A DNA stretch of 64,000 nucleotides, from the NCBI GenBank assembly GCA_963210315.1, contig OY723296.1, positions 744,001-808,000 of the forward strand. The letters are read 5' to 3'. The DNA is from Rhynchopus euleeides. Lineage: Eukaryota > Euglenozoa > Diplonemea > Diplonemida > Diplonemidae. The notes under the pieces were generated by a model. It searched no databases and was not told the DNA's origin. It saw nothing but the letters and a program-made list of their open reading frames with translations. Both the position numbers and the translations under genes were made by a program. Every line of letters starts with the position of its first letter. Positions within the stretch are counted from its first letter, which is position 1. Below are positions 9,206 to 18,580 of this stretch, in pieces.

Positions 9206-11428
9206 TCAGCACTCAGCACTGAAGTCGAGTGACGACAGGATCCTCTCCATCTCTGCCAATTCTGCGGGGGTCGTCAGCGCTGCGTCCGGGTGCACCTCGG
9301 TTGGAGGGTCGTAGTCAGCAACAGCATCATCGGTACTTGCTGCGAGCGTTCCGGGGTCGGCGATGATGCCAGCGCGGACGAACGTTTTCACGACGGAGCT
9401 CGGCTTCACCTTGCTGAACCCACGGCACAGCCAGGCGAGATGGCGGTCGCGCATGTCCGCGGCGGTCACCTTCGTCGTCCTGGCCAGGTCAGCCATCAAC
9501 TCCTGGTCGTCGAGCTCAGGGTTCTGGGCGACGAACGACACGAAATGCAGGTTCTCCGCGTCGAACACGATCAGCGGCCCGGAACGGATCTCCGTGAGGG
9601 TCGCGGCCCACTGCACCTCGGACAGGGTGATCAGCCTCACACTGGTGTAGTACTCCCGGTTGAGTGCGCCCACAGCAGCCTGGGCGGCGGGGTATGGGAG
9701 GCGCTGTGCCTCGGTGAACTGCGCAGCGTCACCATTCGCAGAACGCAGTTCCTCCAGCACCTGCTGAACAGCATCCTGTGCGCCGGGAATGCCTTCCGTG
9801 TCAGTGGGGATCACCTTCTCGAGCAGGTTGAGAGCATCCTTGACCTTCGGGAGGTAGGCCTTCCGCACGCCGTAGCTGTTGAGACACAGCTCCACAGCAC
9901 GCAGGGCGTACCACCCACTCGCGTTGTCCCCAGGGTGAACCCAGTCCGCACAACCCGGAGACACCACGATGCTTGCCCTTGTGCCGGCAAGGACTGCGTT
10001 GCGGAAGGCGGCTGTCTTCACGGACGAATCGTACACCATCACTTCATGCGACCCCATCCCTGCGAAGAGGAAAGGGGTGCCAGTTTTCGCAAGGGCACGG
10101 GTTTTCCTCTTCTCGTCACGCCGGAACAGCTTGGTGCAGACACCGGTGTACCACTTCGAGAACTTTTCGCGGAGGTATTTCTTGATGTAGGCATTGAAGC
10201 CCAGGTCCAGCGGCTGCAAGAAAGCAGTAAACCCCGGAGGAATATCGACAGTCACGATGCCGCTCTCTGCGAGTGCTGCAGCAACCTTCTCGGTCTGTTG
10301 GCCCGTGAACTTGTCGATGATCAACAAGGATTTCTGCTCCTCCCCGAGCCCCTTGGTCTCTTTGACACCCGTGAGGTATGGCACCAACACCTTCTCGATG
10401 TATTCGAGGGTGGTTGCTTCGGACGCCCAGTGTTTCGGATTGGCAGTCAAGTGCCAGGTTTCCCCGTACGTCTCCAGGTACTCCTCCTCGAAGCGTCCGT
10501 GTGAGCGGGAAGTTAGGCCACCGTATATCAGCTGGACAGGGAGGAGATCGCCGGTCGCACTGGCGCCGAATACACCCGTAATCGCCTTCTTTTCGTCGGA
10601 CTTCGAGAGCGGCACGTATGACGCGCCCTTCTTGTCGAAGGTCTTTGTGGTACCTGGCAGGAGGGGAAGGGCAGTGTGGTCGACATTCACCACCAAATCA
10701 TCTGGGATGTTGTGCTGTGCCCTCAGACGTTGCACCTCCCCCTCGAACTCAGCCTTGGCCCGTTCCAGCAAACCCGGACTGTGGCACACCGCCGTTGTCC
10801 GCATTCGCAAGGTCCATCCCTGCGCAGCGAGGTACTTCCGAGCCCATTCCGTGCCGAGAGCTGTCTCAGAATCAATCCTGCTTGGATCACTGCTGGCACT
10901 CACCAGGCCTCGCGCGGAGGCGGACACAGTCTCAGCTGAAACCTGCGTCCCGCACCGCCTCAGGGCGCGCAACAACTGCATCAGCCTGGTCTCCTCGCTG
11001 TCGGTGAGGATTGCGGGCCGGCCGCGCTTCTGCGGGGGGGGAAGCACCACCTCCTCTGTCACCTCACCGAGAAGAGCTGCGGCACGCTTCCGCTTGCCCA
11101 GCTCTTCCCGGTAGAGGGTCGCAAAACGGGAGGCGGAGCTCTTCGAGAGCTTCCTCCGTCCTGCGAGAGGGGCGTTCCAATCGGCAACGACTGCCGAGAG
11201 CTTCCCCTCCACCACCTTCCGGCCGATCTCCAGCTTTTCGGCCGGGCTCCAGTCACCACCGCCGGTAGGCCCCTGTGAGGATGCCTGCTGGTCGCGCACT
11301 GCACGCGTCACACTTTCAGCCTCAGCCCGCGAAATCGGACAAGCGCCGTTGCTGCCGGGGGTGTACGCTGCACGGGGCACCGTGAAGAGCAACATGCTCT
11401 TCTGCTTCGGTTCACGCTTTGGAGGCAT
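9206..11428 (-). CDS. DDE_1 (pogo/CENP-B-like) transposase
   Basis: I chose the start at MPPKREPKQK (11428), giving 740 residues; an upstream ATG at 11497 in the same frame is possible. Residues ~60-145 form helix-turn-helix-like DNA-binding helices (EKLEIGRKVVEG, KSSASRFATLYREEL), followed by a basic KRGRPAIL segment. The catalytic core is a DDE_1 domain: D250 in VVNVDHTAL, D372 in LLIIDKFTGQQT and D408 in FLQPLDLG, with 35 residues between the last two. This is the RNase-H-fold triad of pogo/Tigger/CENP-B-type transposases. The frame is intact over its whole length, so the element could be active or recently so. The C-terminal ~270 residues are not recognised. Confidence 0.88.
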   Translation of the reverse strand: MPPKREPKQKSMLLFTVPRAAYTPGSNGACPISRAEAESVTRAVRDQQASSQGPTGGGDWSPAEKLEIGRKVVEGKLSAVVADWNAPLAGRRKLSKSSASRFATLYREELGKRKRAAALLGEVTEEVVLPPPQKRGRPAILTDSEETRLMQLLRALRRCGTQVSAETVSASARGLVSASSDPSRIDSETALGTEWARKYLAAQGWTLRMRTTAVCHSPGLLERAKAEFEGEVQRLRAQHNIPDDLVVNVDHTALPLLPGTTKTFDKKGASYVPLSKSDEKKAITGVFGASATGDLLPVQLIYGGLTSRSHGRFEEEYLETYGETWHLTANPKHWASEATTLEYIEKVLVPYLTGVKETKGLGEEQKSLLIIDKFTGQQTEKVAAALAESGIVTVDIPPGFTAFLQPLDLGFNAYIKKYLREKFSKWYTGVCTKLFRRDEKRKTRALAKTGTPFLFAGMGSHEVMVYDSSVKTAAFRNAVLAGTRASIVVSPGCADWVHPGDNASGWYALRAVELCLNSYGVRKAYLPKVKDALNLLEKVIPTDTEGIPGAQDAVQQVLEELRSANGDAAQFTEAQRLPYPAAQAAVGALNREYYTSVRLITLSEVQWAATLTEIRSGPLIVFDAENLHFVSFVAQNPELDDQELMADLARTTKVTAADMRDRHLAWLCRGFSKVKPSSVVKTFVRAGIIADPGTLAASTDDAVADYDPPTEVHPDAALTTPAELAEMERILSSLDFSAEC

Positions 11429-11879
11429 GTGTGTGCGTGTCCCTGCAAACTGGGGGAAAGTGCGTGAGGACAGCGGGAAGATCAACGAAAACAACAAGGC
11501 GAGGCGGCAACGGAGAGGGACATGGAGAGGGGGGGGGGCGGGGGCGAGCGCGTGACTAGCATCTGGAGTCTCTCAAGGCCGAACGAGACATATTTCGAGA
11601 TACCACCCCAAACTCACACGCCACGGTTGTCGGGAGACTGACGACGTTGTCGTCTGTAAGTCCGCCCCAACCCCCTCACTTACGAATTCCAACGGAGATT
11701 TGGAATTCACGGGCCCCGAACATTGTTCCGTGTAGTACCATGCAAGGAGCGTTCCGGTAGAAGTAAAGGTAGAACCTGCTGCGCTAGCCCACATAAGCAG
11801 CCTCAGTACGGCAAGGCGCGCAGACAGAAGCTGAGACCACCGGGCTCCCTCCAGATGTAAATTCGTGAATCAGTGCCCG

Positions 11880-12045
11880 GAAAATTCAGGGAAATCGTAC
11901 TCCTTTCGCTTTAGTGTAGTACACCCTGCAGAAACTGTGGGAGAACAGTTCCGGACTGTTGAGGCCCTGTGGTGTTAATCCTGCAGCTTCAGTCGTACGA
12001 TTTCCTTGGTTCCTTCGCGACTTCGTCGCGAAGGAACTCGTAAAA
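11880..12045 (+). repeat. Dispersed SINE-like repeat, partial copy inside the DNA transposon
   Basis: The segment contains AAATCGTACTCCTTTCGCTTTAGTGTAG, then GAGGCCCTGT and TCGTACGATTTCCTTGGTTCC. These match the repeat copy around 35080-35300 and, more weakly, those near 5.7 and 33.2 kb. It lies between the transposase gene and the right subterminal array. Confidence 0.5.
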
Positions 12046-12194
12046 AAAAAAAAAAAAAAAACGCCAAGTCCACTATCCCAACCGTAAAATAGGTGGACCG
12101 TAAAAATGTTCCAAGTTCCGGAAAAATCCCATTTGTTCCATCTTTTTTACGTTCCAACTATAGTACGGTTCACCTTTATTACGGTCCACAATAT

Positions 12195-12690
12195 TTCCGT
12201 TTACGGTACTTGTATTTTTACTTGATATACATGTATTTTACATGTATATTTCAGGCATTTACATGTATTTTACATGTATAATACTTGTCATGCAAGTATT
12301 ATACAAGTAAAATACTTGCATGACAAGTAAAATACATGTATAATACTTGCATGACAAGTAAAATACTTGCATGCAAGTAAAATACATGTATTTTACTTGC
12401 ATGCAAGTATTTTACTTGTCATGCAAGTATTTTACATGTATAATACTTGCATGACAAGTATTATACATGTAAAATACATGTAAATGCCTGAAATATACAT
12501 GTAAAATACATGTATATCAAGTAAAAATACATGTATAATAGTTGACATGCAAGTATTATACATGTATTTTTACTTGATATACATGTATTTTACATGTATA
12601 TTTCAGGCATATACATGTATTATACATGTATAATAGTTGACATGCAAGTATTATACATGTATAATACATGTATTATACTTGTAGTTATAC
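12195..12690. repeat. Subterminal palindrome array (TACATGTA / CTTGCATGCAAG)
   Basis: About 500 bp of AT-rich sequence is built from interleaved TACATGTA, TTTTACATGTA, ACTTGCATGCAAGTA and AGTATTATAC(A) units in both orientations. A much shorter version lies at the other end of the transposon (8633-8765). Subterminal repeats of this kind are typical transposase-binding regions. Confidence 0.75.
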
Positions 12691-13847
12691 ATGTAAAATT
12701 TACAAGATCCCACCGTGTCAATGTGACCCATTTTTCAACTTTCGCGCTAAGTGCATTTTTCGGGCAAAATATCATGTTCTCGACCCCAAACCGGCCGGGA
12801 AATGCCGCAAACTATGGTTTTCAGCACCAGGGGGCCAAAGAAAATACTTTTTTTGCGGTAATTTTTTTCTGGCCCACATGTGGTACCAAAGGGGGGTTTG
12901 ATTGGGGCTGTCGCTTGAAAAAGGGCCAAAACTAAACCAGAACTACATGTTTTCAGGTCTGTGATGTGCCTCATGTGCAGTGTCTATCACAGACCTCGAT
13001 CAGATATGGCTTTGGCAGCATCTTTCCGTCAGCAGTCGTGTCAACATCGACACTGCAGACCCCTCCCTGACGAGAGTAGTACGGGTGCTGTCTTAGTGAT
13101 TCTGTACCATTTCAATCCCGACTTTTAGGTTTCCACATAATTCAGGCAACCGTTCTGGAAACTTTGAGCGGATCCGGGAGAGCAACACGCCACTTTCGAA
13201 TGACTGGAAACAGCTTTCGCGCCAACTACAGACGGCCCCCCTTCATCAGCTGCGTCCGTCTTCAACAGCACCAACACAGCCTTGAACCAGCAGAAGGAAA
13301 CAGTCGCCATCACAAGCTGAGTAGCAGCTCGTCACCCAGCAGCACCTCGAGAGCAGCCAGACCAGGAATGTGCATATTTTTTCGTTTGAGAAGTCCTGAG
13401 CACGTCTCGGTTGTGTAAGACGCGTGCACAAGATTCAGCTAGCCAGCCGTACTTTGTCCCAGATAGCCTCCCCCAAACGGAACCCGAGTGGCGCCTGGCC
13501 GTTGTTGCTTGCCAAGTGCAGCTGTCATTCGAGTTCTAGTGTTTGTCGTCCGCCGAGACTGTGTGGTCTCTATTGGTGTGTCACGATGGCCGGTAGTGGC
13601 AGGTCTGCCACCACCGTTGCACACACACCATGTGGAACCCCCCTTTGGTACCACATGTGGGCCAGAAAAAAAGTACCGCAAAAAAAGTGCTCTCTTTGGC
13701 CCCCTGGTGCTGAAAACCACAGTTTGCGGCATTTCCCGACCGGTTTGGGGTCGAGAACATGATTTTTTGCCCGAAAAATGCACTTAGCGCAGAAGTTGAA
13801 AAATGGGGTCACATTGACACCTTTTACTAAGGGTTTGACCCCCCCTA

Positions 13848-14297
13848 GGGCAGTGGTGGCAGCGTACGGCCGTACGGTACGCGTACGCGTACGCCGTACG
13901 CACTTTCTGAAAATCGCGCTGCGTACGCGTACGCAGATTTTGCGTACGGCTGGTATTCCAGGTCTCTCAGCACACAGTAGGCCACCCAGCGGGTGGCTGG
14001 GCCCTGGCCTTTGCTCTTGCCTTTCACAGATGGTTGCTTGCCGCGCACGTGGCGAGTAACTCGCAACACCTGCAAGTACACCCGCAAGCATACTGCACAA
14101 GGTACCACTTCCGACTGGAAGGCTCGAAGGCTGCCCCTGGTACACCTGAGTTTGACTGTCGGATTTGGTGTGCGGCCATGGCCGTCTCCTGTGCTCCATA
14201 GACTGCCGTACGCAGCGCCGTACGCGTACGCGTACGCGTACGCCGTACGCACTTTTTGAAAATCACGCTGCGTACGCGTACGCAGCCACCACTGCCC
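13848..14297. mobile_element. 450-bp MITE (GGGCAGTGGTGGC termini), copy 1
   Basis: The terminal inverted repeats are GGGCAGTGGTGGC and GCCACCACTGCCC, flanked by TA (13846-13847, 14298-14299). Just inside lie alternating TACGCGTACGCG tracts next to CTTTCTGAAAATCGCGCTGCG. A near-identical copy occurs at 62958-63401 (444 bp), also placed exactly against the end of a fold-back element. There is no coding capacity. Confidence 0.82.
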
Positions 14298-14657
14298 TAG
14301 GGGGGGGGGGGGGGGGGCGGTGGCCTGTCCCCCCAACCCAGGGCATGCAATGCACAGAACTTCTATTTTATTGTTCAAACGAAAATATCACTCCACACCA
14401 CCTCGGAGGGGCAACACGACGCCACTGTTGCTCACGATGGTGCAAACTCTACATGTGTTCCACTCTAACCAACCGCTCGTTCATCTTTGCTGTTTAGGTT
14501 TGTGTAGCTTCGCGGTTGTGCCAAACTGCACAGCCCATTCTGCTCTCCACGCTGAAAAGCACAGGCGGGGGTGGAGAGACGTTCCAGAGGAAATGAAACA
14601 CACCGAAGTCCACCGAAGTTGTGGAGTTCGCATCTGCTTAGGCATCATTCCTCAATC

Positions 14658-17046
14658 TCACCGCGCCTGCAAGCTGGCCTTCAGCTTTGTCCGGTCGTAA
14701 GGCTCATCACCGGGGGAACGCTGGTCCTGCGGGCTGTAGTCGTAGACCTGTATGGGGTTGGCGGGGGTGTGAAACACACATACCCGAGACACTCTCCACC
14801 CTCTTGATACAACAAAGACACACAGCTCCAACCCGACACACCCACAGAGAACATACCAGAACATTGCCGCTCTGCACCACAGACGCGATGATGCCTCCGG
14901 GCTTCAGCTCCGTCGAGACGGTTGTCAGGATCTCATGCCAGTACGTCCGCTCCTCCTCCGTGTCCACCTCCATGTCGATCGACGTCTTCTGCTGCAGGAT
15001 GACGGACAGCGCGGCGTGGGGCCGCAGGGGCACCGTCCGGCTCTCGCGGTGCGCCTTAAACACCCCCGTCCGATGCCCGGTCACCACCGTCACGATATCA
15101 TTGATCGCGACGCTCTCATCGTCAAACACCTCGCCGTCACGCTGCGGGAGCCGCCAGGCAAGACGCTTCAGATCCTTCGTCATAAACACCTGCCGGGGGT
15201 TGGGCCCCATGGGGCCTTCGGGGCCTCCGAAGAACATCATGCAGTTGAAGCCCTGCAGCATGATCTGGAGATACTGGGACGCGATCTCCTCGCGGGACCC
15301 GATGCTCAGCGCCGCGTTGGTCGACGTGGCATCGGGCGACCCCACCTTCGACAGCGCCTCCGGCACCCCTGGCTCCGCACGGTACTTCGCACCCCCGCGC
15401 TGCTGCTGCTTCCAGATATTCACCTCCGTCTGGATCGCGTCGTTCCGCGACGCCTGGTTTGCGTCGGGCTCCACCACCTCCATATGCGGGTCGTGCGTCC
15501 CCATCTGTATCGCATGCTTCCTGTTGGCGATCGCCTCGATCGTCGCATTCACCGCCTGCTCCTGATAGGCTGCGAGCGCAACCTCCGGCGTTGCCTCCTT
15601 CCTCCGCGGCAGCAGGCGCTCCCCGATACCCACATTCCGCTTCCGCGAGAGCTGCGCTGCGCGTGCCTCAGCGAAGGAGCGGAGGGGCCCCTGCTGGCGG
15701 TGGCCGAACCTCTGGACTGCATCTGCCCCGGCAGGGTCGTCGGCGTGGAAGTCGAGGGAGGTTGTGATGACATCGACGTCTGCCGTGCCCTCCTCATCCA
15801 GCACAAGCATCTCCTCATCGCTGAGCTCCGAGTCGCTGGAGACGTAGTCGTCAAACCCGGGCCTGTCCATCACCTCGCGGATGTGGCCCGTGTCCTCCCC
15901 GAGCCTCGCCAGCAGGGCATCCAGCGTCTCCTGCAGCTGGTCCTCCTGCTTCAGCTTCTCATCAATCAGATGCCGCATGTCCACCACCTCATCGATAAGG
16001 CTCCTGCGGTACTGATTGGGCCCCTCCACGCGCTGCTCAATCGCCGTCAGCTCCGCCTTCGCCTTGCTGCATTTGCTCGTCGTCTCCTTCAGGGTCGCAG
16101 TATCCTCAGGGCGGACCTGATACTGGTCTTTGATAGGTGCCAGGTCCTGCAGCATTCTGTCCATCACCTCCATCTTATTCGCGAGCCACACCTCCGGCGC
16201 CGGGGCCTGCTGCTGCGTGACAGGCTGCACAGATCTCTTAAGGAAGCTGATTTTCGTCTGCACCTCCCTCGCCGCCTGCGTCTTCATCGCGAGAAGGCTC
16301 TGCGCCTGCGTCAGCTCCTGCATCGACCTGCCCGCCTCCGCGAGGAACTCATCTGCCATCTCACGCCGCCTGGCGCGGATCTCAGCGTATGCGTTGTGCA
16401 GGTCGTTGGTGCGCTGCTTCATCTCCTTCAGCCGCTCCTCCCCCAGCCTGATCTGCTCCTCGAGGTCCTGCCGGGAGTCGTTCGCCTTGTCGACCCCTGC
16501 AACCTCCGCCTCCACCGCGCGGAGCATCTGCTTCACCTCCTCGTTGTAGTCCTGCTCCTCGTGCAGGCGTGTCTGCAGCATGTTCTCATCTATAACGACG
16601 CAGTCGATGGCACGCTTGATCTTTGCGCGGAGCTCACCCTTGTCACGCTCAACCTCTGCGAGCCTCTCACGGGTGGAGCGGACTGTCTGCTTGCCCTCAC
16701 CCGTCCCTTGGTATGCCCCTGCGATGGCGTCCTGCAGCACCTTGACACGCGAGGAGGTTGCGAGGTATTTCTCCGACAGCTTCTGATAGACTCCCTCGTG
16801 CTCTGTGTCGCCAATCTTCAGGCGCTGCCACTCCCTGCGGACCTCGTTGAGGTCCGGCTGTACCTCGTGGATGTCACGCCGCAGCACCGTCTTCCGCCTC
16901 TCGAGGTCCTTCCGCTTGACAGTTGCATAGCGCTGCACCTGCACCTCGGAGTCATGGTGCAGTCTGTCGATCCGCGCTCGCTGCTTCTGCACCAGATACA
17001 GCAGCTCATTCTTCAGCTTAATATGGTCTGTATTTCCGTCAGACAT
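14658..17046 (-). CDS. Long coiled-coil protein with C-terminal PH-like domain
   Basis: Two exons (17046-14857 and 14747-14658; intron GTATGT...ATACAG, 109 nt) give 759 residues. Residues 1-~420 are heptad-rich coiled coil (for example RVKVLQDAIAGAY and EEQIRLGEERLKEMKQRTNDLH). A linker with acidic patches (SSDSELSDEEML) follows. Residues ~600-725 look like a phospholipase-C-type PH domain: RQVFMTKDLKRLAW, INDIVTVVTG, LSVILQQKTSIDMEVDTEEERTYWHEIL. This architecture suggests a membrane- or cytoskeleton-tethering scaffold. I recognise no named family. The last exon encodes only 29 residues (VYDYSPQDQR...), and its frame and acceptor fit. Confidence 0.72.
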
Positions 17047-17049
17047 TAG

Positions 17050-18575
17050 GTGTGTGCTGTGTGTGTTTGCCGATCAGGCTGTTCGTGGTGTAGACCCTTC
17101 ACGAATCATAGCCTCCTGTTGTGAGGGTGTGGGTGGCAGTGCGTCAGGGGGTGGGGCGGGGGGGGGGGGGGGGGGGGGGGCTCGAGGGGGGAGAGCGATT
17201 TGCGGATTTGCGAATTTGCGCCACAGCATTGTAACATTGTAACGGTTTCCCCGACCTGTCGAAAATTCTACCCCCCTGACTGTGCAGGGAAGGGCCGCTG
17301 ATTCCCTGAGGGCACCGCTGCGGGCCTGGGCCTGGGACCTCGCCTACGCGGCTCATGTGTGTGTGTCAACCTGGAGCTCGATTTGGCCTACCGGGCGACC
17401 GGTGGCCGCCTCAAGCGAGTTGTGAGCTCAAGGGATATTTCCCCGCATGATCCATTCGTGGCTGCAGGCAGCCGAGCTGTGAGCTGTGCCCCGGCTGGTG
17501 CGGCAACCCCCTTCGTCGCCCTCGGGAACGCCCTCCTCAGAACCGCAAGCTGCAATATTTTGTAAATGGGGGGCGGGGGGAGGGTGACCCGATCGGAGCT
17601 GCTCCGACAGGTGGCGGTGAAAGAGGTGTGCCCCATCAGGGCCGCGTTCGCCGGGGCTCAAATAGCAGAAGAGGGGCAAGGGCGGTGGCGGGTTGGGTGT
17701 CGGTAGGGGTGGGGTGCGCGGAGCCACGGCTTTCAGGTGTTTCGTCTTGCTTCCTGTTCTGGGCAAAGGTGCCAATCTCTTATCCCGTGAGAATCGAATC
17801 CTGCACACCACTTCGAATGGCGTGCGTGGGGCGGGTCCTCACGGGGTGACATGCGCAAAGATTGCAAGCTGTCGGTGCCGCTGCCAGGCCTTTTGATTTC
17901 TTGCCCCCCTCCTTGTTCCTCCATGCATGCGCCGCTGCTTCCCGGACTGCCGAGACTGCAGTGCGGGGCCAGGGCACGCCAGAAGATGGCGGGGGGCGGA
18001 GATGGGAGGCCGTGTGTAGCACATGCAGTGCTACACACGCCAGCGTACACACCGCAGCGGGATAAGCACAGCAGCCCAGCAAGGTGCGATGCCGCTGTGC
18101 TCCCCGCTGCCAAAGGTTCTGCCACAGTTGTGGCGGGTGGACATTCGTCCTCGGAAACAGGAAAGCGTGTTCGGATAAAAGTTGGAGAAGTGCAAGGGAT
18201 GTCCAAATTGAGGTCTCGAATTGAAATACGGAGGGGGCCGGCACATCGCACAGGACGCGCAATTTGCAGGCGATGTGCGGGGGCATGGTGTGCGCAATCT
18301 CATACGCCATCCGTCCAAAGACGAAGAGTAGCTACAGAGCGGGTTGTGAGGCACACACACAGATGACACGCACGGCACGCACACAGATAATAAGACAACG
18401 CAAAGAGACAAGAGAGGTGGAGCGGAGAGGGCAGAGAGGATCCGCAGAAGGGTTGGCGCCTTCGCGGTTGCTCTCTGCTCTTCCAGCAGCGCGAGTTCGA
18501 TATTCCTTGTTACAATGTCACCGACACACTCCTGTGTGGTGCAGCCCCAAGCCCCAAGCTCTCAGCAGCCCGCAC
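17050..18575. other. Intergenic region
   Basis: No supportable gene is seen. The stretch starts just upstream of the coiled-coil gene with poly-G and CT-rich tracts and runs to the 3' end of the cupredoxin-like gene. Overlapping short frames on both strands have no recognisable motif. Confidence 0.5.
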
Positions 18576-18580
18576 CCAGG

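Larger units (their letters stand above)
8612..12717. mobile_element. Autonomous pogo/DDE_1-type DNA transposon (4.1 kb) with CACGGTG termini
   Basis: The left end CACGGTGGGATCTTGTAA is matched by its exact complement at the right end, and the inverted repeat extends ~44 bp. Both ends continue into subterminal arrays of TACATGTA and CTTGCATG palindromes. The element carries one transposase gene on the minus strand. It sits inside the arm of a fold-back element. The opposite arm (13800-13830) preserves the uninterrupted site TGTCAATGTGACC with a single TC, while TC flanks the insertion on both sides (8610-8611, 12718-12719). The target duplication is therefore TC, not the TA usual for pogo elements. 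Confidence 0.8.
8593..13845. mobile_element. Fold-back transposon (GGGGGGGTCAAA termini), interrupted by a DDE_1 transposon
   Basis: The termini are GGGGGGGTCAAA at 8593 and TTTGACCCCCCC ending at 13845, flanked by TA on both sides (8591-8592, 13846-13847). Long inverted arms are visible at about 12718-12895 and 13645-13825: both carry ...ATGTGACCC, ATTTTTC, a TTAGCGC segment, a GACCCCAAACC segment and a TGTGGTACC(A)AA segment. The left arm is split by the transposon at 8612-12717. Without that insertion the element would be about 1.1 kb, the size of the intact fold-backs at 61806-62955. The central part (12900-13640) holds no gene that I can support. Confidence 0.75.

Noticed and set aside
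12195-12690. Possible CRISPR-like or satellite array
   Set aside because: The palindromic TACATGTA units have no regular spacers and lie exactly at the subterminal position of a DNA transposon.
14935-17049. 704-codon plus-strand frame opposite the coiled-coil gene
   Set aside because: Its composition is Leu/His/Arg-rich with no motif; it is the antisense shadow of the Glu/Lys-rich coiled coil.
17733-18310. Possible small gene upstream of the coiled-coil gene (176-codon minus frame)
   Set aside because: Two overlapping frames of similar length exist on the same strand and none has a domain, a signal peptide or repeat conservation.
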